Assembly (NCBI GenBank): GCA_002347095.1 | Contig: DDWZ01000019.1 | Location: forward strand, 62,001-126,000 | DNA: 64,000 bases | Origin: Desulfobulbaceae bacterium UBA2273 | GTDB lineage: Bacteria; Desulfobacterota; Desulfobulbia; Desulfobulbales; Desulfurivibrionaceae | Direction of reading: 5' to 3' | Shown: positions 14,648 through 24,430 of the stretch, piece after piece | Numbering within the stretch: position 1 is the stretch's first letter | How the letters are laid out: each line of letters starts with the position of its first letter | Notes under the pieces: generated by a model | Told to the model about the DNA's origin: nothing | The model's database searches: none | Seen by the model: the letters and a program-made list of their open reading frames with translations, nothing else | Program-made: the position numbers and the translations under genes

Positions 14648-15697
14648 ATGAGCGAGAAAAAAAATCCTCAAGTTCCCATGAGAAGAGAGACCTCCATGGT
14701 CCGCTCATCGGCGGCGGAATACCTGACTTTTGTCGCCGCCAGTGGCAAGGGAGGCGTCGAGGCGGTGTACGCCGATGAAAACATCTGGCTGACCCAGAAA
14801 ATGCTGGGCACTCTCTATGATGTTGATGTGAGAACCATCAACTATCACCTGAAAAAAATCTTTAGTGACAGTGAGTTGCAAGAAAATTCAGTTATCCGAA
14901 ATTTTCGGATAACTGCCGCTGACGGTAAAAGTTACAACACCAAGCACTACAACCTCGCCGCCATCATCGCCGTTGGTTACAAGGTCAACTCCGAACGCGC
15001 CGTGCAGTTCCGCAAATGGGCGACCGCCATTATCCGGGAGTTCACCATCAAGGGCTATGCGATGGATGACGAGCGTCTGAAGAATGACGGCTCCATCCTC
15101 ACCGCGAAGTATTTTGAAGAACAGTTGCAGCGCATTCGGGAGATCCGCCTCTCAGAGCGCAAGTTCTATCAGAAAATCACTGACATCTACTCGACCGCCG
15201 TCGACTATGACGTGACGGCCCAAGCCACCAAGCGTTTTTTCTCTACCGTGCAAAACAAACTCCACTGGGCCATCCACGGCCAGACGGCGGCGGAAGTCAT
15301 ATACCACCGCGCCGATGCCGAAAAGGACAACATGGGGCTGACCACCTGGAAGGACGCACCGAGAGGAAAAATTCAGAAATTCGACGTCACTGTCGCTAAG
15401 AACTACCTGACCGAAAACGAAATGGCGCAATTGCAGCGGCTGGTTTCGGCCTATCTGGATCTAGCGGAAGACATGGCGCTGCGCCAGATCCCACTGACCA
15501 TGCAGGATTGGGAAACACGCCTGAACCGCTTCATCGAAGCTACCGACCGGGAAATTCTGCAGGATGCGGGCAAAGTAACAGCGGAAATCGCCAAAGCCCA
15601 TGCCGAAACCGAGTTCGAAAAATATCGCATAGTCCAGGACCGTTTGTTTGAGAGCGATTTTGACCATATCATTAAACGGATCAAGGACGAAAAATGA
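14648..15697 (+). CDS. rhuM: RhuM-family protein
   Basis: 349 residues from MSEKKNPQVPMRRE. The RhuM signature is clear: IWLTQKMLGTLYDVDVRTIN, VIRNFRITAADGKSYNTKHY and NLAAIIAVGYKVNSERAVQF, then RKWATAIIREF. The N-terminal part resembles a helix-turn-helix or Bro-N-like DNA-binding region. RhuM proteins recur in restriction and pathogenicity islands and were first linked to Salmonella virulence; their biochemical role is unclear. An in-frame GTG at 14621 is a less likely start. Confidence 0.85.
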   Translation: MSEKKNPQVPMRRETSMVRSSAAEYLTFVAASGKGGVEAVYADENIWLTQKMLGTLYDVDVRTINYHLKKIFSDSELQENSVIRNFRITAADGKSYNTKHYNLAAIIAVGYKVNSERAVQFRKWATAIIREFTIKGYAMDDERLKNDGSILTAKYFEEQLQRIREIRLSERKFYQKITDIYSTAVDYDVTAQATKRFFSTVQNKLHWAIHGQTAAEVIYHRADAEKDNMGLTTWKDAPRGKIQKFDVTVAKNYLTENEMAQLQRLVSAYLDLAEDMALRQIPLTMQDWETRLNRFIEATDREILQDAGKVTAEIAKAHAETEFEKYRIVQDRLFESDFDHIIKRIKDEK

Positions 15698-15701
15698 TCT
15701 G

Positions 15702-15726
15702 ATTGTCTCCGCGTTGCGGAGACAAT
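15702..15726. terminator. Hairpin after rhuM
   Basis: ATTGTCTCCGC pairs with GCGGAGACAAT (11-bp stem, GTT loop) a few bases after the rhuM stop. The T tract is weak, but position and stem strength fit a terminator. Confidence 0.65.
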
Positions 15727-15764
15727 AGAGTTTGCTAGGATTGAGGAAAACAAATGGGGACGGA

Positions 15765-15920
15765 AGATGCAGTTGTTCGGAATTTCCGAACAACTGCCGC
15801 CGACGAGAAAAGTTACGATGTGCGCTAGTACAACCTGGACGTCATCATCTCCGTCGGCTACCCCGGGTCAAATCCCACCAGGGCACTCAGTTTCGCGCTA
15901 ATGGTGGCCATGGTTTGCTT
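15765..15920 (+). pseudogene. Decayed fragment of a second rhuM-like gene
   Basis: One frame reads VVRNFRTTAADEKSYDVR, a stop, then YNLDVIISVGY. A neighbouring frame continues RVKSHQGTQFRANGGHG. This parallels the RNFRITAADGKSYN...GYKVNSERAVQF segment of the intact rhuM but is closer to the SYDVxYYNLDVIISVGYRV consensus of other RhuM proteins. So it is a separate copy broken by a stop and a frameshift. The following 100 bases up to cinA hold nothing recognisable. Confidence 0.7.
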
Positions 15921-16021
15921 GCCCGGCAGTTAGCTCCTCCGCAATACCCTTGTAGCAAGCTCTCGCGCGAAGCGTTCATTCCGTGTTATATTGGGCAAAA
16001 ATCTTTTCTTATGAGGCGGGG

Positions 16022-17314
16022 ATGTTTGGGGAAATAATTGCCATCGGCGATGAGCTTACCTCCGGGAGGGTGCTGAATACCACCAGCTATTTTGCGGCAA
16101 GCCATCTTTTTGCCGCAGGGCACGAGATCCTGGCCATGACCACCATCGGGGATGAACCGGAACTCATCGGCCGCACCCTGCAACGGGCTTTGCAGCGGGC
16201 GGATTTTGTTATTGTCACCGGGGGGTTGGGCCCGACCACCGATGATCTGACCAATGCCGCGGTTTCCTCGGCCCTTGACCGTCCCGCCACCTTGTATCCG
16301 GAAATACTGAAAAAGATCCAGGCCTACGGTAAAAGTCTGCCGGCCGGTCAGCGGGTTTCCCTGGAAAAACTTGCCTGGTTGCCAGCGGGCGCCCACGCCC
16401 TGCACACCGAAGCAAAGACGGCCGGATATTTTCTGGTCCAGGACGGCAAGCCCATCTTTTTTCTGCCGGGGGTGCCGCAGGAGATGGAGGATCTGCTCCT
16501 GGAAACGGTTATCACCCGGCTTGCTGTCTGGGAAGGCGAGGAGGTCCGGCAGGTGCGCCAGAAGGTATATAAGGTGGTGGGCTTGGCCGAGTCCGAGATC
16601 AACCGGCGGCTTGCCCATCTGGAAGGCCGCGATCCCAGGGTCCGGATCGGCTATTATCCCGTGTTTCCCGAGGTGCATGTCAGCCTCACCGTTACCGGCG
16701 CGACAGGCAACGAGGCCGAGGCGGCGATGCAAAAATACGATGGCAAGATGGTCGAGTCGCTTGGCGACTGTTGTTACGGCTCCGGTGGCGACACCCTGGA
16801 GTCCGTGGTGGGGAGGTTGCTTGGAGACCGCGGTCAAAGCGTGGCCGTGGCGGAATCCTGCACCGGCGGGCTCATCGGCCATGCCTTGACCAGTATCGCC
16901 GGGAGTTCCGGGTATTTCGTCGGCGGGGTGGTGGCCTACAGCGATGCCTTGAAGGAGCGGTTGCTCGGGGTCAACCGGGAGATCCTCCTGCGTTCCGGCG
17001 CGGTCAGCGCGGAGTGTGCCAGGGCTATGGCCGAGGGGATGCGGCGGATAACCCCCGTTGACCATGCCCTTTCCGTAACGGGTATTGCCGGACCGGGCGG
17101 CGGCAGCGAAGACAAGCCGGTGGGCACGGTCTATTTCGGCCTGGCCAGTCCGGAAAAAACCCAGACCTTTCTTTTTCGTTTTTCCGGGGACCGCGGCCAG
17201 GTGCAGGCCCAGGCCAGCCAGACGGCGCTTGACCTTTTGCGCCGGCATCTGCTTGGGCTGAATAGCTTGGTCTTGATAATGGATGCAGGACAGAGTAAAA
17301 AGAACCGACGATAA
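16022..17314 (+). CDS. cinA: CinA family protein (competence/damage-inducible, NMN amidase domain)
   Basis: 430 residues from MFGEIIAIGDELTSGR. The N-terminal molybdopterin-binding-like COG1058 domain has TGGLGPTTDDLT. The C-terminal PncC domain has VAVAESCTGGLIGHALT, YSDALKERLLGV and SVTGIAGPGGGSEDKPVGTV, which in the family deamidates nicotinamide mononucleotide. It lies 27 bases upstream of recA, a conserved cinA-recA pairing, and is probably cotranscribed with it. Confidence 0.93.
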   Translation: MFGEIIAIGDELTSGRVLNTTSYFAASHLFAAGHEILAMTTIGDEPELIGRTLQRALQRADFVIVTGGLGPTTDDLTNAAVSSALDRPATLYPEILKKIQAYGKSLPAGQRVSLEKLAWLPAGAHALHTEAKTAGYFLVQDGKPIFFLPGVPQEMEDLLLETVITRLAVWEGEEVRQVRQKVYKVVGLAESEINRRLAHLEGRDPRVRIGYYPVFPEVHVSLTVTGATGNEAEAAMQKYDGKMVESLGDCCYGSGGDTLESVVGRLLGDRGQSVAVAESCTGGLIGHALTSIAGSSGYFVGGVVAYSDALKERLLGVNREILLRSGAVSAECARAMAEGMRRITPVDHALSVTGIAGPGGGSEDKPVGTVYFGLASPEKTQTFLFRFSGDRGQVQAQASQTALDLLRRHLLGLNSLVLIMDAGQSKKNRR

Positions 17315-17341
17315 TTCATCCTACAGAGGGAGACATACACC

Positions 17342-18382
17342 ATGGCAGTTGCCGACGAAAAGAATAAAACCCTTGATACCGCGATTTTCCAGATCCAGAA
17401 GCAGTTCGGCAAGGGCTCGATCATGCGGCTCGGCACGGACGAGCGGGAGGCGGTATCGGTTATCTCCACCGGCACCCTGAGTATCGATATCGCCACCGGG
17501 GTCGGCGGCGTGGCCCGGGGGAGGATCACGGAAATCTACGGGCCGGAATCTTCCGGCAAGACCACCCTGGCCCTGCATATCATCGCCGAGGCCCAGAAGG
17601 CCGGGGGCAGCGCCGCCTTCATCGATGCCGAGCATGCCCTGGACATCGGCTATGCCGAGCGTCTCGGGGTCAAGGTGGACGATCTTTTGGTCTCCCAGCC
17701 GGATTACGGCGAGCAGGCCCTGGAGATCGTCGAGATCCTTATCCGCAGCGGGGCGGTGGATGTCATTGTTGTCGACTCGGTGGCAGCCCTGGTACCCAAG
17801 GCGGAGATCGACGGCAACGCCGGGGACTCCCATGTCGGCCTCCAGGCCCGGCTCATGTCCCAGGCCATGCGCAAGCTCACCGGGGTGCTCAAGCGCACCA
17901 ATACCGCGATCATCTTCATCAACCAGATCCGGATGAAGATCGGGGTCATGTTCGGCAACCCGGAAACCACCACCGGCGGCAACGCCCTCAAGTTTTACAG
18001 CTCGCTCAGGCTCGATATCCGGCGCCAGGCTGCGATTAAAGACGGAGTGGAGGTGATCGGCAACCGGACCAAGGTCAAGGTGGTGAAAAACAAGATGGCG
18101 CCGCCTTTCAAGGAAGCGGAGTTCGATATCATCTATGGCGAAGGCGCCTCCAAGGTTGGGGATCTGCTCGACCTGGCCACGGCCCAGGATATTGTCGAGA
18201 AAAGCGGAGCCTGGTACTCCTACAACGGCGAACGCATCGGCCAGGGCAGGGAGAACTCCAAGCTCTTTTTGAAGGAGCATCCGGAGATGTGCGATGACCT
18301 TGAAAGAAAGGTGCGCCTCGGGTATGGTTTGCCCGCAGTCGGAGAAAAAGCACCGGTTGCAAAGGCTGCGGTCGCCGACTGA
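17342..18382 (+). CDS. recA: Recombinase RecA
   Basis: 346 residues. Walker [10 protein letters not shown], Walker B region [16 protein letters not shown], the L2-type loop [17 protein letters not shown] and the N-terminal KALDTA-like helix ([20 protein letters not shown]) are intact. It forms the filament for homologous recombination and, in most bacteria, triggers LexA cleavage. A strong GAGGGAG site lies upstream. I see no clear LexA box between cinA and recA, consistent with expression from the cinA side or with a lineage-specific operator. Confidence 0.98.
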   Translation: MAVADEKNKTLDTAIFQIQKQFGKGSIMRLGTDEREAVSVISTGTLSIDIATGVGGVARGRITEIYGPESSGKTTLALHIIAEAQKAGGSAAFIDAEHALDIGYAERLGVKVDDLLVSQPDYGEQALEIVEILIRSGAVDVIVVDSVAALVPKAEIDGNAGDSHVGLQARLMSQAMRKLTGVLKRTNTAIIFINQIRMKIGVMFGNPETTTGGNALKFYSSLRLDIRRQAAIKDGVEVIGNRTKVKVVKNKMAPPFKEAEFDIIYGEGASKVGDLLDLATAQDIVEKSGAWYSYNGERIGQGRENSKLFLKEHPEMCDDLERKVRLGYGLPAVGEKAPVAKAAVAD

Positions 18383-18412
18383 TCCGTTTTACCCAGGAAA
18401 AGATTGTTATCA

Positions 18413-18442
18413 AGAAGCGGGATGCGAAGGCGTCCCGCTTCT
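18413..18442 (+). terminator. Hairpin between recA and alaS
   Basis: AGAAGCGGGA (18413-18422) pairs with TCCCGCTTCT (18433-18442). It lies 31 bases after recA and 21 bases before alaS. With no T run, it could be an attenuator or partial terminator. Confidence 0.55.
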
Positions 18443-18463
18443 GTACTTTGAAGGAATGTCCCA

Positions 18464-21121
18464 ATGACCGGAAACGACATACGCAAGCGATTTTTGACCT
18501 ACTTTGCCGCCAAGGGCCATACCGTGGTGGAAAGCTCGCCCCTGGTGCCCCACGACGACCCGACCCTGCTGTTCGTCAATGCCGGGATGGTTCAGTTCAA
18601 GCGGGTGTTTATGGGCGAGGACAAGCGGGATTACGTAAGGGCGGCCACCAGCCAGCGCTGCGTGCGGGCCGGGGGCAAGCACAACGACTTGGAAAACGTG
18701 GGCTACACCGCGCGGCATCATACCTTTTTCGAGATGCTCGGCAATTTTTCCTTTGGCGATTATTTCAAAAAAGACGCCATCCACTATGCCTGGGATTTTC
18801 TCACCAAGGAGATCGGCCTGGACCCCCAGAAGCTCTGGGTTTCGGTGTTTGAAGACGACGACGAGGCCTTCGGCCTCTGGGAAAAGGTCAAGGAGCTGCC
18901 CCAGGGCCGCATTGTCCGGATGGGGGAAAAGGACAACTTCTGGGCCATGGGCGATACCGGCCCCTGCGGCCCTTGCTCCGAGATCCATATCGACCAGGGG
19001 GTGGAGGCGGGCTGCGGCAGGCCCGATTGCAAGCTCGGCTGCGACTGCGACCGCTTTCTGGAGATCTGGAACCTGGTGTTCATGCAGTTTAACCGGAGCG
19101 AGGACGGCACTATGACCCCGCTGCCCAAGCCGAGCATCGACACCGGCATGGGCTTGGAGCGCATTGCCGCCGTTACCCAGGGGAAATTCACCAACTACGA
19201 CTCCGATCTGTTTGCCGGGATCATCGCGGCCATTGCCAAAGCCGCCGGAGTGCAATACGGCGAGGATGCTGCGGTCAATACGGCTCTGCGGGTTATTGCC
19301 GACCACAGCCGGGCCACCACCTTTCTGGTGGCCGACGGGGTGCTGCCCTCCAATGAGGGCAGGGGCTATGTGCTTCGCCGCATCATGCGGCGGGCCATCC
19401 GCTTTGGCCGCTCGCTGGGTCTGAAAAAGCCTTTTTTGACCGGGGTGACCGAGGCGGTCATCGGAGAGATGGGCGAGGCCTATCCCCATCTCCACGGGGC
19501 GCGGGAACTCCTGGCCAAGGTGGTGCACAACGAGGAGGTGCGCTTTCTGGAAACCCTGGACAACGGCCTGGCCATGCTCCACCAGGAGATGAAGCGGCTG
19601 CAGGAGGTGGGGGAAAAGGCGGTGGCCGGGGAGTTCATCTTCAAGCTTTACGATACCTTTGGTTTTCCCGTGGATATCGTCAAGGATATCGCCATTGAAA
19701 AGGGCATGCTGGCCGATGAAGCCGGATTCAACGCGGCCATGGAGGTGCAACGCAACCAGTCCAAGAAATCCTGGAAAGCCACCTCGCTGGCCGAAATGGG
19801 GTCAGGAGTGCGCGCCCTGCTCGACGCGGGGTTGCGGACCCATTTTGTCGGGTATGAAACGCGCCATCACCGTGGAGTAATAAGCGGGTTGTTGAGCGCT
19901 GGCGGTGACAGTCTTGAGCAGGCCGGCACCGGCGAGCAGATCTCCGTCGTTTGCCCGGAAACCCCGTTTTATGCCGAATCCGGCGGGCAGAGCGGCGACC
20001 GGGGCATGATCATCGGACCGCAGGGCAAGGCCAGGGTGGAAAATACCGTGGCCGCGGGGGAGGGGCTTGTCCTCCATCGGGCCGAGGTTGTCGAGGGCAG
20101 CCTATCCCTTGGCGAGACCGTCGAGCTCAAGGTGGCGGAAGGCAAGCGCCAGCGCACGGCCAACAACCACACCGCCACCCATCTTTTGCAGGCCGCCCTG
20201 CGCGAGGTGCTGGGCGAGCATGTCAAGCAATCCGGCTCCCTGGTCAACCCGGACCGGCTGCGTTTTGACTTCACCCATTTTTCCCCCCTCAGCCGCGAGG
20301 AACTGGCCCGGGTGGAAAAGATCGTTAATGAGGGAATCCGGGGGAATTCCCAGGTGTCCACCGCGGTGCTTGACCGGGAAGAGGCGATTAAGGACGGGGC
20401 CACGGCCCTGTTCGGCGAGAAATACGAAGCAAAAGTCCGGGTTGTTTCCGTGGGGCAGATCAGCAAGGAGCTGTGCGGCGGCACCCATGTGTCCGCGACC
20501 GGAGAGATCGGGCTGTTCAAGATTCTGAGTGAAACCGGCATCGCCGCCGGGGTGCGCCGTATCGAGGCGGTCACCGGCCCAGGGGCCATGGAACGGTTCC
20601 AGCAGGTCGAGGCGCAGTTGGGAGTGCTGGCGGCCAAAATCAAGACCACGCCTGAGGAACTACCCGGAAAGATAGAAAAAATGCTGGCCCGGCAAAAGGA
20701 GCTGGAACGGGAAGTCAGCCGGCTCACCGCGGATCTTTCCGTCAATGATCTGGACTCCATGCTCGGCAACGCCCAGGAGATCGGAGGGGTGAAGGTGGTT
20801 GTCGCCCAGATCGCCATGGATTCGCCGAAAACCATGCGCGAGGTCGGCGACAGGGTGCGGGACGGGCTGGGCAGCGGCATCGCTGTTTTGGGCGGCGTTT
20901 TTGAGGGAAAAGTCAGTCTGCTGGCCATGGTGACCAAGGATCTGTCCAGCCGCTTTCATGCCGGGCAGATTGTCAAAGAGGTGGCCACCATGGTGGGCGG
21001 CAGCGGGGGCGGGCGCCCGGATATGGCTCAGGCCGGGGGGGCCATGGCGGATAAATTGCCCGAGGCGCTCGCGGCAGTGCCAGGCATCATCACCGCCCAG
21101 GGTGCGAAAGCTTCTTCTTAA
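18464..21121 (+). CDS. alaS: Alanyl-tRNA synthetase
   Basis: 885 residues, full family length. Class II motifs FVNAGMVQFK, RCVRAGGKHNDLENVG, FFEMLGNFSFGDYF and GMGLERIAAV form the aminoacylation domain. The editing domain has NHTATHLL and CGGTHV zinc/catalytic residues. The C-terminal DHHA1 domain ends GGSGGGRPDMAQAGG. It charges tRNA-Ala and removes mischarged Ser or Gly. An insertion ATKAGCDCDR-like cysteine patch (CGRPDCKLGCDCDRF) near residues 183-198 is typical of bacterial AlaRS. Confidence 0.97.
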   Translation: MTGNDIRKRFLTYFAAKGHTVVESSPLVPHDDPTLLFVNAGMVQFKRVFMGEDKRDYVRAATSQRCVRAGGKHNDLENVGYTARHHTFFEMLGNFSFGDYFKKDAIHYAWDFLTKEIGLDPQKLWVSVFEDDDEAFGLWEKVKELPQGRIVRMGEKDNFWAMGDTGPCGPCSEIHIDQGVEAGCGRPDCKLGCDCDRFLEIWNLVFMQFNRSEDGTMTPLPKPSIDTGMGLERIAAVTQGKFTNYDSDLFAGIIAAIAKAAGVQYGEDAAVNTALRVIADHSRATTFLVADGVLPSNEGRGYVLRRIMRRAIRFGRSLGLKKPFLTGVTEAVIGEMGEAYPHLHGARELLAKVVHNEEVRFLETLDNGLAMLHQEMKRLQEVGEKAVAGEFIFKLYDTFGFPVDIVKDIAIEKGMLADEAGFNAAMEVQRNQSKKSWKATSLAEMGSGVRALLDAGLRTHFVGYETRHHRGVISGLLSAGGDSLEQAGTGEQISVVCPETPFYAESGGQSGDRGMIIGPQGKARVENTVAAGEGLVLHRAEVVEGSLSLGETVELKVAEGKRQRTANNHTATHLLQAALREVLGEHVKQSGSLVNPDRLRFDFTHFSPLSREELARVEKIVNEGIRGNSQVSTAVLDREEAIKDGATALFGEKYEAKVRVVSVGQISKELCGGTHVSATGEIGLFKILSETGIAAGVRRIEAVTGPGAMERFQQVEAQLGVLAAKIKTTPEELPGKIEKMLARQKELEREVSRLTADLSVNDLDSMLGNAQEIGGVKVVVAQIAMDSPKTMREVGDRVRDGLGSGIAVLGGVFEGKVSLLAMVTKDLSSRFHAGQIVKEVATMVGGSGGGRPDMAQAGGAMADKLPEALAAVPGIITAQGAKASS

Positions 21122-21212
21122 GAACCGGGACCGTTGAAAAAATAACCGGTTGGGGCGTGAATCTGTAGAAATACCCAGGGGAAAACGGGAAAAAAAGCAA
21201 CGGGAAAATGTA

Positions 21213-21241
21213 TTGACAGGCAAAATAAATTCGATTAGAAC
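21213..21241 (+). promoter_or_regulatory. Candidate sigma-70 promoter for the atp operon
   Basis: TTGACA at 21213-21218 and TAGAAC at 21236-21241 are separated by 17 bases. They lie about 90 bases before the first atp gene in a 209-base AT-rich gap after alaS. The -35 is consensus; the -10 is weak. Confidence 0.5.
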
Positions 21242-21330
21242 CGTTCAATTGTTAATGAACAGGCATTCATTTCAAGTGCACATACCAAGATTTTTTCACA
21301 TATAAATTGTAAAGAAAACGGGGGCCAGTA

Positions 21331-21756
21331 ATGATTACTATCGACCTGACCATGCTCATTCAGATCGCCAATATGCTCTTGCTTATTGTCGTCCTGAATG
21401 CAGTCTTGTACAAACCGATCCGCGCGATTCTCGAAGAGCGGCAGAAAAAGATCACCGGCCTTGATGAGGGCATTGACCAATTCAAGAAGAATGCCGTGCT
21501 GCGTCTCGATGAGTTCGGTCAGAAGATGAAGGAGGCCAGGATCAGGGCCAAGAAAGAGTACGAAACTGCCCGCAATGCCGCCCTTGCCGAAAGCACCGAG
21601 AAACTGGCCGGGATCCGCAAGGAGGTTGACGCGCAGAAAACCGGTCAGCTTGCCGAAATAGAAAAAGAGTTTGCCGCAGCCCAGGCAGAGTTGCAGGGGC
21701 AGATCTCCGGGTTTGCCAATGAAATGGCTGGCAAGGTTTTGGGGAGGGCTCTGTAA
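21331..21756 (+). CDS. ATP synthase F0 subunit b' (first of two b-type subunits)
   Basis: 141 residues: a short N-terminus, one membrane helix (MLIQIANMLLLIVVLNAVLY), the KPIRAILEERQKKI junction typical of b subunits, then a long charged coiled coil. It forms the peripheral stalk with the b subunit encoded next. Its stop is directly followed by the next start, marking the beginning of an operon that lacks a and c genes. Confidence 0.9.
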   Translation: MITIDLTMLIQIANMLLLIVVLNAVLYKPIRAILEERQKKITGLDEGIDQFKKNAVLRLDEFGQKMKEARIRAKKEYETARNAALAESTEKLAGIRKEVDAQKTGQLAEIEKEFAAAQAELQGQISGFANEMAGKVLGRAL

Positions 21757-22344
21757 ATGAAAAACGCATCCTGGAAAAAAATCAGCTCTGCAGCCTTGTC
21801 GGTGCTCATGGTGCTGGCGGTTGCCGCCACCGCCTATGCCGCTGGCGATGGCGCCATCCCCAAGGAGAAGTGGTTGGATCTCCTGTGGCGGACCACGAAC
21901 TTTGCCGGTCTGGTCTTCATTCTGGTCTTCTTTTTGAGAAAACCCTTTGCCGACGGCTTAAGCGGCCGGAGGGACGGGATCAAGGATCAGCTTGAGGCCC
22001 TGGAATCCCGCAAGGCCGAAGCAGAGCAACTGTACAAGGAGGCCGAGGCCAAGCTTGCCAGGCTCGATGACGAGGTGAACGGTATCATCACCGAGGCGGT
22101 TAAGCAGGGTGAGGCCGAGAAGGAGAAGATCATCGCCGATGCCGAGCGCAATGCGGGCGACATCAAGCGTCAGGCCGAGATGGCCGTGGCCCATGAGATT
22201 GCCGAGGCCAAGACCCGGTTGAAGGGCGAGATTGCCGAGCAAGCCGTGCTGCTGGCGGAAGAACTGGTGAAAAAGAATATTCAGCCTGCGGATCAGAGCA
22301 GGATGGTTGAGCTGTCTCTTGAAAAGGTGGGAGGTATTCAGTGA
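21757..22344 (+). CDS. atpF: ATP synthase F0 subunit b
   Basis: 195 residues. A signal-like hydrophobic N-terminus (residues 1-29, ending AATAYAAGDG) precedes a second membrane helix FAGLVFILVFFLRKPF and a long coiled coil (LEALESRKAEAEQLYKEAEA). The extra N-terminal hydrophobic stretch is typical of delta-proteobacterial b subunits and may be cleaved. Second half of the peripheral stalk heterodimer. Overlaps the start of atpH by 4 bases. Confidence 0.93.
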   Translation: MKNASWKKISSAALSVLMVLAVAATAYAAGDGAIPKEKWLDLLWRTTNFAGLVFILVFFLRKPFADGLSGRRDGIKDQLEALESRKAEAEQLYKEAEAKLARLDDEVNGIITEAVKQGEAEKEKIIADAERNAGDIKRQAEMAVAHEIAEAKTRLKGEIAEQAVLLAEELVKKNIQPADQSRMVELSLEKVGGIQ

Positions 22345-22883
22345 AGAACACAGTAATAGCCAAACGGTACGCCAAGGCGTTGTTTGCGGTTGGCAAGGAA
22401 GGCAATGCCTTCGCGGATTTCACCAAGACCCTCAACGCCATGTCCGAGCTTTTCGTCGGAATGCCCGAGGTGGCCGATGCCCTGACCAACCCGCTGTATC
22501 CGGTTGAGGCGCGGGAAAAGGTCATGGAGCATCTCCTTGCCTCCATGCAGGTTTCCCAGGTTTTGGGCAACTTTTTCAAGCTGCTGGTGCAGAAAAAACG
22601 TGCGAACATCCTGCCTGACATCGCCGCGGTATTTCAGGCGATGGTCGATGCGGATAACAATATGTGTCAGGGGACGGTGGTTTCGGCCATGGAGCTGACC
22701 CCCGAACTCAGTGCAAAGGTTAAGGCAACATTGGAAAAAATAACCGGCAAGCAGGTCGTCCTTACGGCCCAGGTCGATCCGTCCATTATCGGTGGGATCG
22801 TGGCCAAGGTCGGTGATCTGGTGCTCGATGGAAGCATCAAGTCACAGCTTGCTGGTTTAAAAGAATCCATTAAGGGGAGTTAA
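22341..22883 (+). CDS. atpH: ATP synthase F1 subunit delta
   Basis: 180 residues from a GTG start at 22341 that overlaps the atpF stop (GTGA). The N-terminal helical domain has [15 protein letters not shown]. The C-terminal signature is [21 protein letters not shown]. It joins the peripheral stalk to the top of F1. Confidence 0.95.
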   Translation: MKNTVIAKRYAKALFAVGKEGNAFADFTKTLNAMSELFVGMPEVADALTNPLYPVEAREKVMEHLLASMQVSQVLGNFFKLLVQKKRANILPDIAAVFQAMVDADNNMCQGTVVSAMELTPELSAKVKATLEKITGKQVVLTAQVDPSIIGGIVAKVGDLVLDGSIKSQLAGLKESIKGS

Positions 22884-22891
22884 TACGACAA

Positions 22892-24415
22892 ATGCAGATC
22901 AAAGCCGAAGAGATCAGTCAAATCATCAAGGGGCAGATCAAGGATTACGAAAGTAAAGTTGATCTGAGTGAAACCGGCACCGTAATCTCCGTTGGTGACG
23001 GTATCGCTCGTGTGTACGGGGTTGAGAAGTGCATGGCCATGGAGCTGCTGGAGTTCCCCAGCGGCATCCTCGGCATCGCCTTGAACCTGGAAGCGGACAA
23101 CGTCGGCTGCGCGATTCTTGGCGACGTACGGAAGATCAAGGAAGGCGACACCGTCAAACGTACCGGCCGTATTGCCGAGGTTCCCGTTGGCCCTGAGATG
23201 GAAGGCCGCGTCGTTGACGGCGTGGGCACCCCCATTGACGGCCAGGGTCCCCTGAACGCCAAGCACAGCTCCAAGATCGAGGTCTTGGCTCCCGGCGTTA
23301 TCGCTCGTAAGTCCGTACACGAGCCCTGCTACACCGGCGCCAAGGCGGTTGACGCCATGACCCCGGTTGGCCGCGGTCAGCGCGAACTGGTCATCGGCGA
23401 TCGTCAGATCGGCAAGACCGCCCTCTGTGTTGACGCGATCATCGCTCAGAAATACACCGATGTGCATTGCGTCTATGTGGCCATCGGCCAGAAGAAATCA
23501 ACGGTGGCCCTGGTTGTTGAAGCGCTCCGTAAGCACGGCGCCATGGAATACACCACCGTGGTAGCAGCCTGCGCCTCCGATCCGGCGCCCATGCAGTATG
23601 TTGCCGCTTTTGCCGGTTGCGCCATGGGCGAGTACTTCCGTGACAACGGCCAGCATGCCCTGATCATCTATGACGATCTTTCCAAGCAGGCGGTTTCCTA
23701 CCGTGAGCTCTCCCTGCTCCTTCGTCGTCCGCCGGGACGTGAAGCATACCCCGGTGACATCTTCTTCAACCACTCCCGTCTGCTGGAGCGTTCCTGCAAG
23801 GTAAACGATGCCCTGGGCGCCGGTTCTCTTACCGCCCTGCCCATCATCGAGACCCAGGCCGGTGACGTTTCCGCCTTCATCCCGACCAACGTTATCTCCA
23901 TCACCGACGGTCAGGTATACCTGGAGCCCAACCTCTTCTTCGCCGGTGTTCGTCCCGCGATCAACGTCGGTCTTTCCGTATCCCGCGTAGGTGGTGCAGC
24001 CCAGGTTAAGGCCATGAAGCAGGTTGCCGGTTCTCTTCGTCTGGATCTGGCCCAGTACCGTGAACTCGCCGCCTTTGCCGGTTTCGGTTCCGATCTGGAT
24101 GCCGCCACCCAGGCCCAGTTGACCCGTGGCGCTCGTCTGGTTGAGATTCTGAAGCAGCCCCAGTATCAGCCGCTGCCCATGGAAAAACAGATCTGTATCC
24201 TCTTTGCCGGTACCCGCGGCTATCTCGACACCCTGCCCGTTGACAGCCTGGCTGAGTATGAGCAGCAGCTCTATGCCCATATCGAGAAAAACCAGCCGAG
24301 CATCTACGATGACCTGAAAGAGAAGCAAGCCATTGATGCAGCTCTGGAAGAGAAGATCAGGACCACTCTGCAGGCTTTCGGGGAATCTTTCAAGGCTGCC
24401 AAGGGCCTTAAATAA
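22892..24415 (+). CDS. atpA: ATP synthase F1 subunit alpha
   Basis: 507 residues with the non-catalytic nucleotide site GDRQIGKTA, the [20 protein letters not shown] region, [10 protein letters not shown] and the signature [13 protein letters not shown]. Full length. The codon choice in atpA and atpD (CGT, GTT, TCC) looks biased compared with neighbouring genes, as expected for highly expressed genes. Confidence 0.98.
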   Translation: MQIKAEEISQIIKGQIKDYESKVDLSETGTVISVGDGIARVYGVEKCMAMELLEFPSGILGIALNLEADNVGCAILGDVRKIKEGDTVKRTGRIAEVPVGPEMEGRVVDGVGTPIDGQGPLNAKHSSKIEVLAPGVIARKSVHEPCYTGAKAVDAMTPVGRGQRELVIGDRQIGKTALCVDAIIAQKYTDVHCVYVAIGQKKSTVALVVEALRKHGAMEYTTVVAACASDPAPMQYVAAFAGCAMGEYFRDNGQHALIIYDDLSKQAVSYRELSLLLRRPPGREAYPGDIFFNHSRLLERSCKVNDALGAGSLTALPIIETQAGDVSAFIPTNVISITDGQVYLEPNLFFAGVRPAINVGLSVSRVGGAAQVKAMKQVAGSLRLDLAQYRELAAFAGFGSDLDAATQAQLTRGARLVEILKQPQYQPLPMEKQICILFAGTRGYLDTLPVDSLAEYEQQLYAHIEKNQPSIYDDLKEKQAIDAALEEKIRTTLQAFGESFKAAKGLK

Positions 24416-24430
24416 GGGGGGTAAGGTCTC

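Noticed and set aside
17280..17341. A LexA/SOS box upstream of recA
   Set aside because: No CTGT-N8-ACAG or related palindrome is present in the gap between cinA and recA.
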